Assembly (NCBI RefSeq): GCF_014207565.1 | Contig: NZ_JACHGJ010000005.1 | Location: 1-64,000, forward strand | Source of the DNA: Spirochaeta isovalerica | GTDB lineage: Bacteria > Spirochaetota > Spirochaetia > DSM-2461 | DNA length: 64,000 nucleotides | Reading direction: 5' to 3' | Shown: one piece after another, positions 40,894 through 50,158 of the stretch | Numbering within the stretch: position 1 is the first letter of the stretch | How the letters are laid out: every line of letters starts with the position of its first letter | Notes under the pieces: model-generated | What the model was told of the DNA's origin: nothing | Database searches by the model: none | The model's input: the letters and a program-made list of their open reading frames with translations, nothing else | Translations under genes and position numbers: made by a program

Positions 40894-41529
40894 TCAGTAA
40901 CCGAAGCTGAAGCTACCGCTGTTTGTCCGCAGGGAAATGAATTTTCCGTTCAGGGGTTTCGCATTACCGAGATTGAATTTATACACCCATCCGTCTCGCA
41001 TTGGATCGGCGATTTTAACATCGCCCGTATTGCTGTTCACTTCCAGTTTCACGGGAATGGTCGCATCTTTGTTGGTATTGGTAAGCAGGGAAGCAAACCG
41101 GTTCAGATCGTAATCGGCAACCAGTTCCATTTCATGATGGCTGAGGCTTTTATAGACCTGGGCGCTCAAGCCGTTGGTAATCCCCGAAGGATCGGTATCG
41201 TAATTCAGCCAGAGAAGATAGGATTTATCATTCCCCCATGCTTTTCCGGGAGCCGGATTGTTAACGAACAAATGGATTCCGAAACCTGCATGAAGGTCTT
41301 CGGTGCCACCATCTTCATAGCGGACATTAAAATCATACACAACAGTTCCCTCCTGGGGGAAGGGAATATCGACCCGGGCCATACCGGCTAAAAGATCTTT
41401 CTGAACAAGGCGGTTGCCCTGCATTTCCCACTGACCGTAGGCATAATGGAATTCATCGACAGACAGCGCCGCAGAGGAGAACAGAAAGAAGAACAGCAGG
41501 GCTGTAACCAAAAGAGATGTTTTTTTCAT
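40894..41529 (-). CDS. Secreted beta-rich protein of unknown function
   Basis: 211 residues with a signal peptide (MKKTSLLVTALLFFFLFSSAALS) and GAGGA before the start. The mature part is rich in beta strands and aromatic residues, with YGQWEMQGNRLVQKD near the start, then a YDFNVRYEDG strand and FGIHLFVNNP. This layout recalls laminin-G/concanavalin-like jelly rolls that bind sugars, for which it also has WLNYDTDP. That fold guess is inference. No lipobox. Single gene. It may coat the cell or bind polysaccharide in the periplasm. Confidence 0.75.
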   Translation of the reverse strand: MKKTSLLVTALLFFFLFSSAALSVDEFHYAYGQWEMQGNRLVQKDLLAGMARVDIPFPQEGTVVYDFNVRYEDGGTEDLHAGFGIHLFVNNPAPGKAWGNDKSYLLWLNYDTDPSGITNGLSAQVYKSLSHHEMELVADYDLNRFASLLTNTNKDATIPVKLEVNSNTGDVKIADPMRDGWVYKFNLGNAKPLNGKFISLRTNSGSFSFGY

Positions 41530-41625
41530 AATAGATCCTCACTATCTTATGCAGTTTTGTACAGTCTATGCCTCAATTCCTGAACTGACAAGAAATTATC
41601 TGTTAAATTTCCATGAATGTAAATT

Positions 41626-42252
41626 TCAGAGACCGGAGCTCATCATTAAAAAGCCCGTAAAAGCGGCATTGGTGGGAGACAGGGAATCGCTGACCTGATC
41701 TTTCATTTCACCGATGAGGTCTCTGAATCCCCTGTAAAAATCCCAGGTCGGATAAGGCTTGTAGACCAGATCCTCCACTTCGAAAAACCCTATTACATTC
41801 TTTGCAGTCGTGGGTTTGATAAAAACCTCCTTATGGGGACTGAAATAAACGGGAATAACAGTCATAAGGGTCCATTTAGCCAGTTTGCCCAGCTTCAGGA
41901 TTTCCAGCATCATTTCAAAACCACCGGCCTCATCGCCGTAAAGCCTTTCATAAAGCCCCCTGGAGAGAAGCGCTTTTTCATCAGAGCTGATCATTCGCGC
42001 GTAATCACGGAATTTCGGCTTCTCGAAGACCGATACCATAGATGACCGTGTCACGACTTTAATCATGTTTTCCACGATCAATGACGGGTCTTCAAAAAAA
42101 TCGGGGAGAAAGGACTCCTCTGTCAGCGTTTTCATTTTCTCCGGCTTGTGCTTTCTGGAAATGACGACCATTTCGGGATTACCGAATCCGCCGGGATAGC
42201 GGCTGAGAAATTGCTGCTCAGCCTCTTTTAGTTTCTGCAAATTCATCTTCAT
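41626..42252 (-). CDS. Unknown cytosolic protein
   Basis: 208 residues, no signal peptide or transmembrane segment, no cysteines. Opens MKMNLQKLKEAEQQFLSRYPGGFGNPEMV. The middle has FEMMLEILKLGKLAKWTLMTVIPVYF. An alternative start is the Met at residue 3. I do not recognise a family. Divergent from the DMT transporter, 29 bp away, and separated from the secreted protein downstream by 97 bp. Confidence 0.7.
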   Translation of the reverse strand: MKMNLQKLKEAEQQFLSRYPGGFGNPEMVVISRKHKPEKMKTLTEESFLPDFFEDPSLIVENMIKVVTRSSMVSVFEKPKFRDYARMISSDEKALLSRGLYERLYGDEAGGFEMMLEILKLGKLAKWTLMTVIPVYFSPHKEVFIKPTTAKNVIGFFEVEDLVYKPYPTWDFYRGFRDLIGEMKDQVSDSLSPTNAAFTGFLMMSSGL

Positions 42253-42281
42253 AACCTTATAATAGACTTATTTCCCGCTAC

Positions 42282-43229
42282 ATGGTACAAAAGCCTATGG
42301 AAAAAAAAACACTGCGCTCTGATATTCTGCTTATTTTGACTTCCGCCATATGGGGGTTCGCATTTGTCGCTCAGCTTGTCGGCATGGACCACATCGGCCC
42401 CTATCTGTACAACGCCATTCGCTTTGCTTTGGGCTCCCTTTCCCTTATGCCACTTATACTTTTCTTCGGGAAGAACAGAAGAGAGGCATACAAATCGTCC
42501 GGTTTGAACAGAAAAGGGGTATTGATCGCCGGCATCGCAGCAGGCACAGTGCTGTTTCTCGGAGCATCACTGCAGCAGGTTGGACTCCAGTACACCACAG
42601 CGGGTAAAGCGGGCTTCATAACCGGCCTTTACGTTATTCTCGTCCCCATTCTGGGAATTGCCCTCAGTCACAGAACCGGGTTGCCCACATGGATCGGAGC
42701 TTTTTTTGCCGCAGCCGGTCTATACCTCATAAGCGTAAAAGGGGGATTTCAAATCGGCAGGGGAGATCTTCTCATACTGGCCTGCTCTCTTTTCTTTGCC
42801 ATCCATGTTCTGACGATCGATCATTTCTCCAGGAAGATCGATCCCCTGGTCCTGTCTGCCATCCAGTTCGCCGTCTGTTCTTTCTACAGTTTTGCCGTAG
42901 CTGTTTTCCGGGAGCCGATTATTCTCGAAGACATTCTGCAGGCGACGATCCCCATTCTATACGGCGGTCTGGGATCGGTAGGGATAGCCTACACGCTACA
43001 GGTTGTGGCACAGAAAGACGCCCCACCGGCCCATTCTGCCATAATCATGAGCCTGGAATCGGTATTCGCCGTAATCGGCGGAATTATTTTTCTGGCTGAA
43101 GGTATGTCATTACGAGGTTACATCGGCTGCGGACTGATGCTATTGGGGATGCTGGCCAGTCAGTGGGACGTAATTTTCAGAAATTCGATAAAAAAAGAAA
43201 AAAAAATGCAAATATCGCCACAAAAATAG
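42282..43229 (+). CDS. DMT-family (EamA) transporter
   Basis: A 315-residue membrane protein with ten transmembrane helices in two EamA repeats: LLILTSAIWGFAFVAQLVG (helix 1) to about 150, and the second from GDLLILACSLFFAIHVLTID to 300. The conserved Pro/Gly-rich helix-end YTTAGKAGFITGLYVILVPI is in the first repeat. Members export amino acids, drugs or nucleotide sugars. A TATAAT box is present about 18 nt before ATG 42282; Met at residue 6 is an alternative start. No operon partners. It is followed by an unassigned 297-bp gap. Confidence 0.85.
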   Translation: MVQKPMEKKTLRSDILLILTSAIWGFAFVAQLVGMDHIGPYLYNAIRFALGSLSLMPLILFFGKNRREAYKSSGLNRKGVLIAGIAAGTVLFLGASLQQVGLQYTTAGKAGFITGLYVILVPILGIALSHRTGLPTWIGAFFAAAGLYLISVKGGFQIGRGDLLILACSLFFAIHVLTIDHFSRKIDPLVLSAIQFAVCSFYSFAVAVFREPIILEDILQATIPILYGGLGSVGIAYTLQVVAQKDAPPAHSAIIMSLESVFAVIGGIIFLAEGMSLRGYIGCGLMLLGMLASQWDVIFRNSIKKEKKMQISPQK

Positions 43230-43260
43230 GAAATTTTCCTATATACAACAGCTCTTCAGG

Positions 43261-43431
43261 ATGAGAAAATACTATTGTTCCCGGGGGTACTTGAGACATC
43301 CGGCCTTACCCCTACACCCGGAACATGGAGAGATGGTTCATCCGGCTTTTACGAAAGCTCTCCGCAAAAGAGAATCTGCTGTTCAACGTGCTTTACCTGA
43401 TTCTCTTATAGTCTTTGGGAGAATAAACTGA
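43261..43431 (+). CDS. Candidate small ORF, 56 codons
   Basis: ATG 43261 to TGA 43429-43431 would encode a basic, His/Arg/Pro-rich peptide starting MRKYYCSRGYLRHPALPLHPEH. The ribosome binding site is poor (CAGG directly before the ATG). The same stretch contains perfect inverted repeats (43368-43407), so it may instead be a non-coding structured RNA. Given as a low-confidence candidate in an otherwise gene-free gap. Confidence 0.2.
   Translation: MRKYYCSRGYLRHPALPLHPEHGEMVHPAFTKALRKRESAVQRALPDSLIVFGRIN
43368..43407. repeat. Inverted repeat in the gap after the DMT transporter
   Basis: AAGAGAATC (43368-43376) and GATTCTCTT (43399-43407), 9-bp perfect arms, 22-nt spacer. A second pair, GGAGAA (43418-43423) and TTCTCC (43449-43454), follows. 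No T run after either, so they are not ordinary terminators. Confidence 0.5.
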
Positions 43432-43481
43432 TTCAACCGGCCTTGCCGTTCTCCAAAAGATTTTACTGAAATTTTGTGCTT

Positions 43482-43520
43482 GAAAAAAAAGGGCTGCCTC
43501 TATGGAAGGCGGTCTTTTTT
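43482..43520. terminator. Bidirectional intrinsic terminator
   Basis: A run of eight A, then GGGCTGCCT and AGGCGGTC arms around CTATGGA, then nine T. On both strands the hairpin is followed by a T run. It ends the DUF1847 gene on the minus strand and any transcript coming from the DMT gene on the plus strand. The stem has an inner mismatch. Confidence 0.75.
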
Positions 43521-43526
43521 TTTGCT

Positions 43527-44087
43527 TTATTCAGCCTTGTAGTTGATTATAGCTTCAACGGTGTTGTGGCTATACACCCTGTCCTTAACAACAAGTACGG
43601 TAAACGGAACTTTGAGTTCCTGATGAAACATGACATCATGTCCGAGGCAGAGTCCCATCTCCACAACGAAGTCGGCTCTTTTATTGAGAAACTCAGCCTG
43701 ACCCGCGGGATTGCAGGAAATATGGGGAGCCTCTTTGCTTTCATCGATTTCCGGTTCCTTGACGCCGCCCATGGTACATCGGGCCGGCAGGATATTAATT
43801 CCCGCTGATTCCATTTTGTACCGCACTTCCTCAGCCAGAACTTCGAGTCCGAAGCAGTATGCCAAGCCGACATTCTCATATCCCTGCAGTTTGCAGAATT
43901 CGATGATTTCCTGAAAACGGGACAATTCTCCGGCCCGGCCGTTATCGATGAGCGCTGAACTGGACTTCACCATGCGGGGGTGATCTCCCTCTTTATAACG
44001 GGCGACACTGTGATCGTGAAGACCGAAACAATCGGCGCCTCTGGTTTTACAGGATTTATTTGAGCAATCCAGACAATTTAACTGCAT
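43527..44087 (-). CDS. DUF1847 metal-binding-type protein
   Basis: 186 residues from ATG 44087, 5 nt after CGGAGG; an upstream in-frame start lacks such a site. The N-terminus holds a cysteine group: C-x2-C-x4-C-x6-C in LNCLDCSNKSCKTRGADC. Further cysteines are in LAYCFGLEVLAEEV, PARCTMGG, ISCNPAGQAEFLN and LCLGHDVMF, a pattern that fits DUF1847, proteins annotated as metal-binding. The conserved Cys, His and acid residues suggest one or two bound metals or an Fe-S cluster. The reaction is not known. Monocistronic with a strong terminator. Confidence 0.85.
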   Translation of the reverse strand: MQLNCLDCSNKSCKTRGADCFGLHDHSVARYKEGDHPRMVKSSSALIDNGRAGELSRFQEIIEFCKLQGYENVGLAYCFGLEVLAEEVRYKMESAGINILPARCTMGGVKEPEIDESKEAPHISCNPAGQAEFLNKRADFVVEMGLCLGHDVMFHQELKVPFTVLVVKDRVYSHNTVEAIINYKAE

Positions 44088-44213
44088 GATAACCTCCGAT
44101 AAAGTCAAGTATATTCACTTTAATATATATAGACAATAACGAATGCTCTGATTCGATCTTTTTTTATTCATCTCTAATTTGATTATAGGGGATTTTCATC
44201 TTATTATGGACGG

Positions 44214-44972
44214 ATGGATAGAAATTTCGATTCTCTCGCCTTAAGACTGGAAGATAAAATATACGGAACAGATAAGGGATACATAAGGTTTGAGCTTCTC
44301 AAAGAGGATATTCTGGATTTCTGTCCGGATCTGAGAGAAGGAAAGTGGAGGGTTCTGGACGCAGGAGGAGGTACGGGACGTTTTGCCCGGTTCTGCGCGG
44401 CTTTCGGGAACGAAGTGCTCCATTGCGATATTTCCGGAACCATGCTGGCCCGTGCGAAAGAGGAGAACAAAGCCGCAGGACTGGATATGAGAATTACATT
44501 AAAAAAGTCGAGTCTTATGGAACTATCCCCCGGGAAAGAAGGTCTTTTCGATCTTGTGCTGCTCCACGGCGTGGCCGAGTGGATGGACGACCCTCCCTCT
44601 GCGGTCAGGCATTGCGCGACTCTTGTGAAGCCGGGAGGGCTCGCCTCCCTTCTCATATACAACACAAATAAATATCTGCTGAAGCGGGGCCTCAACGGGA
44701 GGCTTCTGGTTAAGGATAAACCGAATCACAAACACAGGAAACTCACGCCCACGGGAAAAATGACGCCGGATGAAATTGAAGAAACCCTGAAAACCGTCAG
44801 GGGAGAGATTATCCTCCGGTCTGGCATCAGGGTTTTCAATCATTTCCTCCGCTCCATAATCCCCCTTCCTATCAGCCGTGATGAATGGCTGGAATCGGAA
44901 CGGCTTTATTACAGAAAAGAACCTTTTGCCTCATTGGGAGAACACAGCCACATCATATGGAAAAGAACATAA
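44214..44972 (+). CDS. cmoM: tRNA 5-carboxymethoxyuridine methyltransferase
   Basis: A 252-residue class I SAM methyltransferase. It matches E. coli CmoM (formerly SmtA) along the whole chain: MDRNFD then IYGTDKGYIR at the start, VLDAGGGTGRFA (47-58, SAM motif I), CDISGTMLARAK, LLHGVAEWMDDP, LLIYNTN, the GIRVFNHFLRS helix and the final YYRKEPFASLGEHSHI. CmoM adds the methyl ester to cmo5U34 in tRNA anticodons, which widens wobble reading. The following MFS gene overlaps its last 16 bp, an odd operon partner. No good ribosome binding site is seen before ATG 44214. Confidence 0.8.
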   Translation: MDRNFDSLALRLEDKIYGTDKGYIRFELLKEDILDFCPDLREGKWRVLDAGGGTGRFARFCAAFGNEVLHCDISGTMLARAKEENKAAGLDMRITLKKSSLMELSPGKEGLFDLVLLHGVAEWMDDPPSAVRHCATLVKPGGLASLLIYNTNKYLLKRGLNGRLLVKDKPNHKHRKLTPTGKMTPDEIEETLKTVRGEIILRSGIRVFNHFLRSIIPLPISRDEWLESERLYYRKEPFASLGEHSHIIWKRT

Positions 44973-46120
44973 AACTCCTGGGAATCATTAATTTTTTTAC
45001 TGATTTCCGTCTCTATTCGCCAGTAGCCATCATCTACTTTTCACAGGTATCGGGTTCCTATATGACGGCTATGCTCGTGTTCTCGGTGACCGGTCTGGCA
45101 TCGACTTTTTTTGAACTGCCCACGGGGATACTCTCGGACCGCATCGGGAGAAAAATGACTCTGACGGCCGGAGCTTTGGCGGGAACCCTTTCGGTCGGTT
45201 TGTACGCGGCGGCGTCCGGATCTTTTCTACTCATGGCAGGCGCGGTTTTCGAAGGGCTCGCATCAGCTTTCTACAGCGGCAATAACAGCGCCCTGCTTTA
45301 CGACTCACTGAAAGTCCTGGGAAAAGAAAAGGAATTTCACGGCTATTCGGGGCGGGTCAATTCCTTCTTCCAGATAGCCCTGGCCCTTTCGGCACTTCTG
45401 GGAGGGATTATCGCCCAGCAGTCCATCAGGCTGGTTCTGATTATTTCCGTCTTTTTTCAGGCGGCGATTATCCCTCTCAGTCTATTTCTCAAAAACCCGC
45501 CGAGCGATGGCGATGGAGATAAATCTTCAATGGACATTCTGAAAAAAGCCTTCCGAGCTTTCAGAGAAAACAGGGAACTGAGACGGGTCAGTCTCGCCAA
45601 TCTCATCTCTGATGCGGGAGGCGAGTCGGCCTATCAGTTTCAGGCGGCTTTCGTCTCTCTGCTCTGGCCCGTATGGGCGGTCGGGCTGGCTAGGACCCTG
45701 TCGAATCTGGGCGGCGCCGTAAGCTTCTGGTTCAGCGGAAAAGTTATTGACCGTTACGGTGTACGGACGATGATGCTCGTTTCCAAAATCTACAGCCGGA
45801 TCACCCATATCATTGCCCTCGGTATTCCGACCATGGCATCGCCGGTGCTGATTTCCACGACATCTCTCTTTTTCGGAGTCAGCTGTACCGCCTCGGAAAG
45901 CTTCAACCATAGCCACTTTACCGACAGCGAACGGGCCACAATGGGTTCCATAACATCCTTTGCCGGCGCCCTGCTTTTCGCGGTCTATTCCCCTCTGCTG
46001 GGATGGGGCGCCGATCTTCTCGGACCGGCAAAGGCCATGATCATCTCCCAGATCATCATGGTCATTCCCATTCTTATGCTTCTGAAAAAAGAGACAGCAG
46101 CTGACCGGGTGCGTCAATGA
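44957..46120 (+). CDS. MFS transporter
   Basis: About 387 residues from ATG 44957, which lies inside the end of cmoM; the frame extends to 44885 but that part is not membrane-like. Twelve transmembrane helices expected. Motif A is GILSDRIGRKMTL between helices 2 and 3, and FEGLASAFYSGNNSALLYDSL follows, as in drug-type MFS proteins that have a SGxxxALxYD helix. A cytosolic loop with GDGDKSSMDILKKAF separates the halves. The last 47 bp overlap the convergent HAD gene. Confidence 0.85.
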   Translation: MEKNIKLLGIINFFTDFRLYSPVAIIYFSQVSGSYMTAMLVFSVTGLASTFFELPTGILSDRIGRKMTLTAGALAGTLSVGLYAAASGSFLLMAGAVFEGLASAFYSGNNSALLYDSLKVLGKEKEFHGYSGRVNSFFQIALALSALLGGIIAQQSIRLVLIISVFFQAAIIPLSLFLKNPPSDGDGDKSSMDILKKAFRAFRENRELRRVSLANLISDAGGESAYQFQAAFVSLLWPVWAVGLARTLSNLGGAVSFWFSGKVIDRYGVRTMMLVSKIYSRITHIIALGIPTMASPVLISTTSLFFGVSCTASESFNHSHFTDSERATMGSITSFAGALLFAVYSPLLGWGADLLGPAKAMIISQIIMVIPILMLLKKETAADRVRQ

Positions 46121-46733
46121 TAAAAGCGGCCTTATGGGCTTTCAACTCCTCTACGGAGCGGAATCCCCAGGATACCCCGACACCAGTCATTCCCGCATTA
46201 AGGGCGGTATCCATATCCACCGAAGAATCGCCGACAAAAAGGCATTCATCGGGGGAGACGCCCAGATCGCGAGCCGCCGCGAAAGCTCCTTGGGGATCGG
46301 GCTTGGCCGGAATATGGTCTTTCTGTCCCGCAATGGAAACAAAGAGGCCGGGATCGAAATAATGATCTGCGATTTCCTTCACCATTTCATCGGGCTTATT
46401 GGAGACGATAGCCATAGGAATTCTCAACGCCTTCAGTTTGGAAAGCATATCGCCTATTCCTTCATAGAGATCTGTTTTATTGTACTGTATGGACCGGTAT
46501 CCCACACGGAACTCGCTTAAAAGCCTGTCCACCAGCTCATCTGTTACGACTTCCTCCGGAAGAGCCCTGTCTATGAGCTTTCTGGCGCCGTTCCCGACAA
46601 ACATGAAATAAGACTCACGCGGATGCTCCGGGTATCCCATCTCTTTAAGTATCCTGTTTGAGGCATCGGCGATGTCATCTATGGTATCGAGAAGCGTGCC
46701 GTCCATATCGAAAATTACTGCTTTGTATTTCAT
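46074..46733 (-). CDS. gph: HAD phosphatase, phosphoglycolate phosphatase type
   Basis: A 219-residue HAD hydrolase of the Gph class. Nucleophile block VIFDMDGTLLDTIDDIADA; cap FVGNGARKLIDRALPEE, the GxGxxxLIxxxL form typical of Gph; motif II IVSNKPDEM; Lys in PAKPDPQ; motif IV FVGDSSVDMDTALNAGM. Removes phosphate from 2-phosphoglycolate or similar small phospho-compounds. Its 3' end overlaps the MFS gene by 47 bp tail-to-tail. Exact substrate not proven by sequence. Confidence 0.85.
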   Translation of the reverse strand: MKYKAVIFDMDGTLLDTIDDIADASNRILKEMGYPEHPRESYFMFVGNGARKLIDRALPEEVVTDELVDRLLSEFRVGYRSIQYNKTDLYEGIGDMLSKLKALRIPMAIVSNKPDEMVKEIADHYFDPGLFVSIAGQKDHIPAKPDPQGAFAAARDLGVSPDECLFVGDSSVDMDTALNAGMTGVGVSWGFRSVEELKAHKAAFIIDAPGQLLSLFSEA

Positions 46734-46851
46734 TCGCTTATTGTGTAGGCTGATGCGGCTTTAATCAAGCCGGTTTTTTCCATCGGACCGTGAACAAAGA
46801 CTTTTTCCCTGCTATACTTTATGAATAATACGAAAGGGGTTTACCGGGCAC

Positions 46852-47751
46852 ATGATGCTGAGGATAGAGGTTAAGGACATTCTTACAAACAGCAGCAGCT
46901 TCTATAATCTGTCGGAGGGAGAAATCCTTATGGGCAGAGATCCGCAAGCGCAGATATCCATTGGCAACAAATACATTTCCTCAAGGCACGCCACGATCAT
47001 CCAGGAAAAGGACAGGCTATACATAAGGGATGAAAAGTCCTCCAACGGGTCGGAGTATTATTCCCATTACAAATGGCTTCCCGTCGGTTCGAAAAAAAGA
47101 GAAGTCAGCCTCCCCCTTCAGATCAAACTGGCCGAAGCTGTCGTCGTGACTGTTCAGTCGGGAGAATCTCAGATTGTCTCCCTCACCGAAGTGCAAAACG
47201 ATTCAGCAATTATGGTTCTGGACATCTGCGGATCCACCAGGCAGTCGGTTTACGATGAACAGATCGCTTTCCATTTAAAGCAAAGGCTGAATACAATTGC
47301 CAAACCGATTCTGTACAGCGCCCCGGTTCTATTCTACAAAAATACGGGCGACGGATTTCTCGCGACTTTCGAAAAGTCGACCCAGGCGGCCAATTGCGCC
47401 ATAAAAATCCTGAAAACACTTCAAAAGAGAAACAGCAGATCAAAAAACCCTCCCATTCAAGTCCGGATAGGCCTTCATAAGGGACAGACCTATGTAATCG
47501 ACCCGGCTACCGAAGATATACACGGCATAGATATAAACATTACATTCAGAATTGAAGGTCTTAAAAAAAGTTCACTGCCCAAAAGCGGCGATCTGTATGA
47601 AGAAAGAGACCGGATTTTCGCTTCGCAGGCATTCTATGAAGATTATATGAAACATACCCGGAGAAAAAAGGATATCCTGATGCCCTGCGGACCGGCGAAG
47701 CTGAAGGGAATCCGTGAGAAAATCAGTATATACAAACTCAACTGGCAATAG
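46852..47751 (+). CDS. FHA domain-class III nucleotidyl cyclase protein
   Basis: A 299-residue cytosolic protein. FHA at about 25-80: GR (28-29), S44-R45-H46 and N65-G66, the phospho-Thr-binding residues. A cyclase homology domain follows at 115-290: metal Asp D124 in MVLDICGST, D167 in KNTGDGF, and late N-x-x-F-R in DINITFRIEGL. These residues are what an active adenylyl or guanylyl cyclase needs; the base-contact Lys precedes NTGDGF. FHA-cyclase fusions suggest activity tied to a phosphorylated partner, so a Ser/Thr kinase should exist elsewhere. Start has GAAAGGGG, 12 nt away. Its tail overlaps azlD. Confidence 0.85.
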   Translation: MMLRIEVKDILTNSSSFYNLSEGEILMGRDPQAQISIGNKYISSRHATIIQEKDRLYIRDEKSSNGSEYYSHYKWLPVGSKKREVSLPLQIKLAEAVVVTVQSGESQIVSLTEVQNDSAIMVLDICGSTRQSVYDEQIAFHLKQRLNTIAKPILYSAPVLFYKNTGDGFLATFEKSTQAANCAIKILKTLQKRNSRSKNPPIQVRIGLHKGQTYVIDPATEDIHGIDINITFRIEGLKKSSLPKSGDLYEERDRIFASQAFYEDYMKHTRRKKDILMPCGPAKLKGIREKISIYKLNWQ

Positions 47752-48079
47752 GCAGAAGCCACGAAAACAGGGCGAAAACAACCAGCCCGGAAATGATGGA
47801 AGCCGCCAGCACCTTCTTCGGGAAAAGAAAACCCGCAATCGTAGCGGCGACTGCCGCCGGCAGATAGGCATTTCCCATTGAAATATCCCATTGTCCGTCA
47901 GGCAGTAGCACCGAAGGGATGATTATGGCTGTCAGAACGGCAGGCGGAACATAACGGAGGGCTCTCTCCAGGCTTTCGGGAAGGGTGAAACGGCCGGAAA
48001 AGGCGAGAAGAACATAGCGGACGGAAAAAGTGACTGCCATCATCCCGAGAATCATGAAAAGTTCCTGCATCGCGGTCAT
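47738..48079 (-). CDS. azlD: Branched-chain amino acid exporter small subunit
   Basis: A 113-residue membrane protein with four helices, AzlD family. It holds the block [38 protein letters not shown], characteristic of the family (R-Y-V-P-x-A). With AzlC it exports branched-chain amino acids or related analogues. Start overlaps the azlC stop by 4 bp. Its last 14 bp overlap the cyclase gene tail-to-tail. Confidence 0.9.
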   Translation of the reverse strand: MTAMQELFMILGMMAVTFSVRYVLLAFSGRFTLPESLERALRYVPPAVLTAIIIPSVLLPDGQWDISMGNAYLPAAVAATIAGFLFPKKVLAASIISGLVVFALFSWLLPIAS

Positions 48080-48789
48080 GGCTTCACCTCCCGGCTTTTT
48101 TTCATCGAGGCCATTTTTTCCATGGAGACTCCCGCGGCAATGCCGGCCACAGCGGCTAAAATCAGACCCAGTTTATAGGGGAGCTGCCAGCTGATAAGCG
48201 AAACGGCGGCGGAAGTGAGAACCGCCATAACCATGGGTTTGCTGCGGATGTAGGGAATGGTCATGCCGATAAATGTGACGACCATGGCCACATCGAGCCC
48301 CCAGGCTTCCGCATCGGGGATTCGGCTGCCCACGAGCAGTCCCATCAGCGTCCAGAATTGCCAGTTGAGATACATGGCCAGAGAGGATCCGAGCTGATAG
48401 TAGTGTTTAAAGGGAGAGACATCGCTGTTCCTCCACCGACCGGCGGCTACGGCGAATGTTTCATCGGTCAGAAAAAAGGCGAGAACAAAACGCCAGCGCT
48501 GATTGAGATTTTTCAGATCCGGAAGCAAAGCCGCGCTGTAAAGCATATGGCGGAGATTGACGACGAAGGTGGTCAGAATGATTATGGAGACGGGAGCGCC
48601 CGCTGCCACCAGTCCTACAGCGATAAACTGAGCCGATCCCGCGAAGACAATGGCGGACATGCCCAGAACCGCCGGTGTCGATAATCCGGCGGAAACAGCC
48701 AGGGCCCCGTAGATCAATCCGAAAGGGAACGCCCCCAGCAGAAGGGGAAAGGTGTCCCGCATGCCTGTAAAAAATTCTTTTCTGACCAT
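48076..48789 (-). CDS. azlC: Branched-chain amino acid exporter large subunit
   Basis: A 237-residue membrane protein, AzlC family. Blocks: [62 protein letters not shown] and [10 protein letters not shown], which match the family along the chain. First gene of the azlCD pair, overlapping azlD by 4 bp. No Lrp or AzlB-type regulator next to it. It starts 46 bp from the end of the TolC gene region, on the same strand as the efflux operon but outside it. Confidence 0.9.
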   Translation of the reverse strand: MVRKEFFTGMRDTFPLLLGAFPFGLIYGALAVSAGLSTPAVLGMSAIVFAGSAQFIAVGLVAAGAPVSIIILTTFVVNLRHMLYSAALLPDLKNLNQRWRFVLAFFLTDETFAVAAGRWRNSDVSPFKHYYQLGSSLAMYLNWQFWTLMGLLVGSRIPDAEAWGLDVAMVVTFIGMTIPYIRSKPMVMAVLTSAAVSLISWQLPYKLGLILAAVAGIAAGVSMEKMASMKKSREVKP

Positions 48790-48835
48790 AACGTACTTTA
48801 TAGAATTTCTATGGATAGGTACAGAGCCTCTCTGT

Positions 48836-50158
48836 TTAATTTAGATTTAAAAGGTAAGCCGCCTCAATGGTCAGGTTTGTCAGATTTCTTTTCTCATCCT
48901 CCAGGGTCAGGACCGCAGCCTTCAGGTCCATCCGGCTATCCTCAAGGTCGGCGAGCGAGAGCCTTCCGTTTTCATAGAGCTGCTCGTTTTTCGCCACGGT
49001 CTGTTCGAGAAGAGAGATGCTCAGCTTCTGGAGTTCCACATTGGAACGGCTCAGTTCCATATCCAGATAAAGAGTCCTCACTTTGTCCTCGAGAGAGCGG
49101 GCGGACTTTTCCCTGTTTATCTCGGCGATCTCAATGGCCTCTTCAAGGCTTTGCATAGCGAGCCTTTCCGATGAACCGGGAAGATAACTGTCGAGAGGGA
49201 TTTTCAGAGTGAGCCCCAGTGAAATGGTGTCCTTAAATAAATCGGGCTCGAATTCACCAGCATCATAAAAATCAGTGCTGATGTTATTATTCCAGTTGAG
49301 CGACGGCGTCAAAGTGGGCACGAAGGAAGTCTTTCCGGATTTTTCCAGACTGATTTTCGCCTTTTCGATCTGAAGGACCAGCAATTTCAGGTCGATATGC
49401 GATCGGACATCCATAAGGGCGGTCTCGAGATCGGGCAGTTCAATGGAATCGATGGTTCTGCCGGTGAGCGCCACCTCTGTCGATCTGTCCATTTCCAGAT
49501 AGCTCTTGAAGGTCAGATAGCGCTTCTCCTGATCGGCTTTCGCCTTCTGAAGCTTCGGAACATCCCGCGCCGCCGAGAGTCTTGCCGACAGGAGATCGAG
49601 CTCCGACAGAAGCCCCTGATTGTATTTTTCCTCTGCCTGCTCGACCCGCGATGTGGTCAGTCGGAGGTTTTCCTCCTGGAGCGCGATCTGCTCCTCTCCC
49701 GCCAGGATCTGGTAGTAGAGAACGGTCAGGCTGTATTTGAGAGAACGGGTTTTCTCTTCGATCTGGAGACGGAGCAGCTCTTCGTCTATGGCCCTGCTTT
49801 TCGCCTCGAGACTTACCCCCGGAGCCAATGACCAGGAGAGTTTTAGAGCTCCGCTGACGGTCCAGTTCTTCTTCTCATCAAAATTAGTAACAGTGTCTTC
49901 ATTCGTCAGGAGGCTGATCAATCCCGACGAACGGCTGATCCCCGCCTCGGCGCTTATGGAGGGACGCAGATATTCGCGGCTGCCAGATTTGCGGAGCGCC
50001 GCGCCCCATTGCAGATACAGCTTGTTGAGGTCGCTGTTGTTGATCTCCATGATATTCCAGGCCTCTTCCAGCGAGAGGATAAGCGGATCGGCCGGCAAAA
50101 AAGAAGCCATTGAGAAAATCAGAGTCAGCAGTAACAGTTTTCTATTGGTTGTTTTCAT
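48836..50158 (-). CDS. TolC-type outer membrane efflux protein
   Basis: A 440-residue outer-membrane channel with a signal peptide ([21 protein letters not shown]). The two OEP repeats show the usual long helices, for example [40 protein letters not shown] and [25 protein letters not shown], where G-x-L-S-x-x-D-L is the family hallmark in each repeat. It forms a trimeric tunnel for the RND and/or ABC pumps encoded upstream. Last gene of the efflux operon; it overlaps the RND gene by 17 bp. Confidence 0.9.
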   Translation of the reverse strand: MKTTNRKLLLLTLIFSMASFLPADPLILSLEEAWNIMEINNSDLNKLYLQWGAALRKSGSREYLRPSISAEAGISRSSGLISLLTNEDTVTNFDEKKNWTVSGALKLSWSLAPGVSLEAKSRAIDEELLRLQIEEKTRSLKYSLTVLYYQILAGEEQIALQEENLRLTTSRVEQAEEKYNQGLLSELDLLSARLSAARDVPKLQKAKADQEKRYLTFKSYLEMDRSTEVALTGRTIDSIELPDLETALMDVRSHIDLKLLVLQIEKAKISLEKSGKTSFVPTLTPSLNWNNNISTDFYDAGEFEPDLFKDTISLGLTLKIPLDSYLPGSSERLAMQSLEEAIEIAEINREKSARSLEDKVRTLYLDMELSRSNVELQKLSISLLEQTVAKNEQLYENGRLSLADLEDSRMDLKAAVLTLEDEKRNLTNLTIEAAYLLNLN

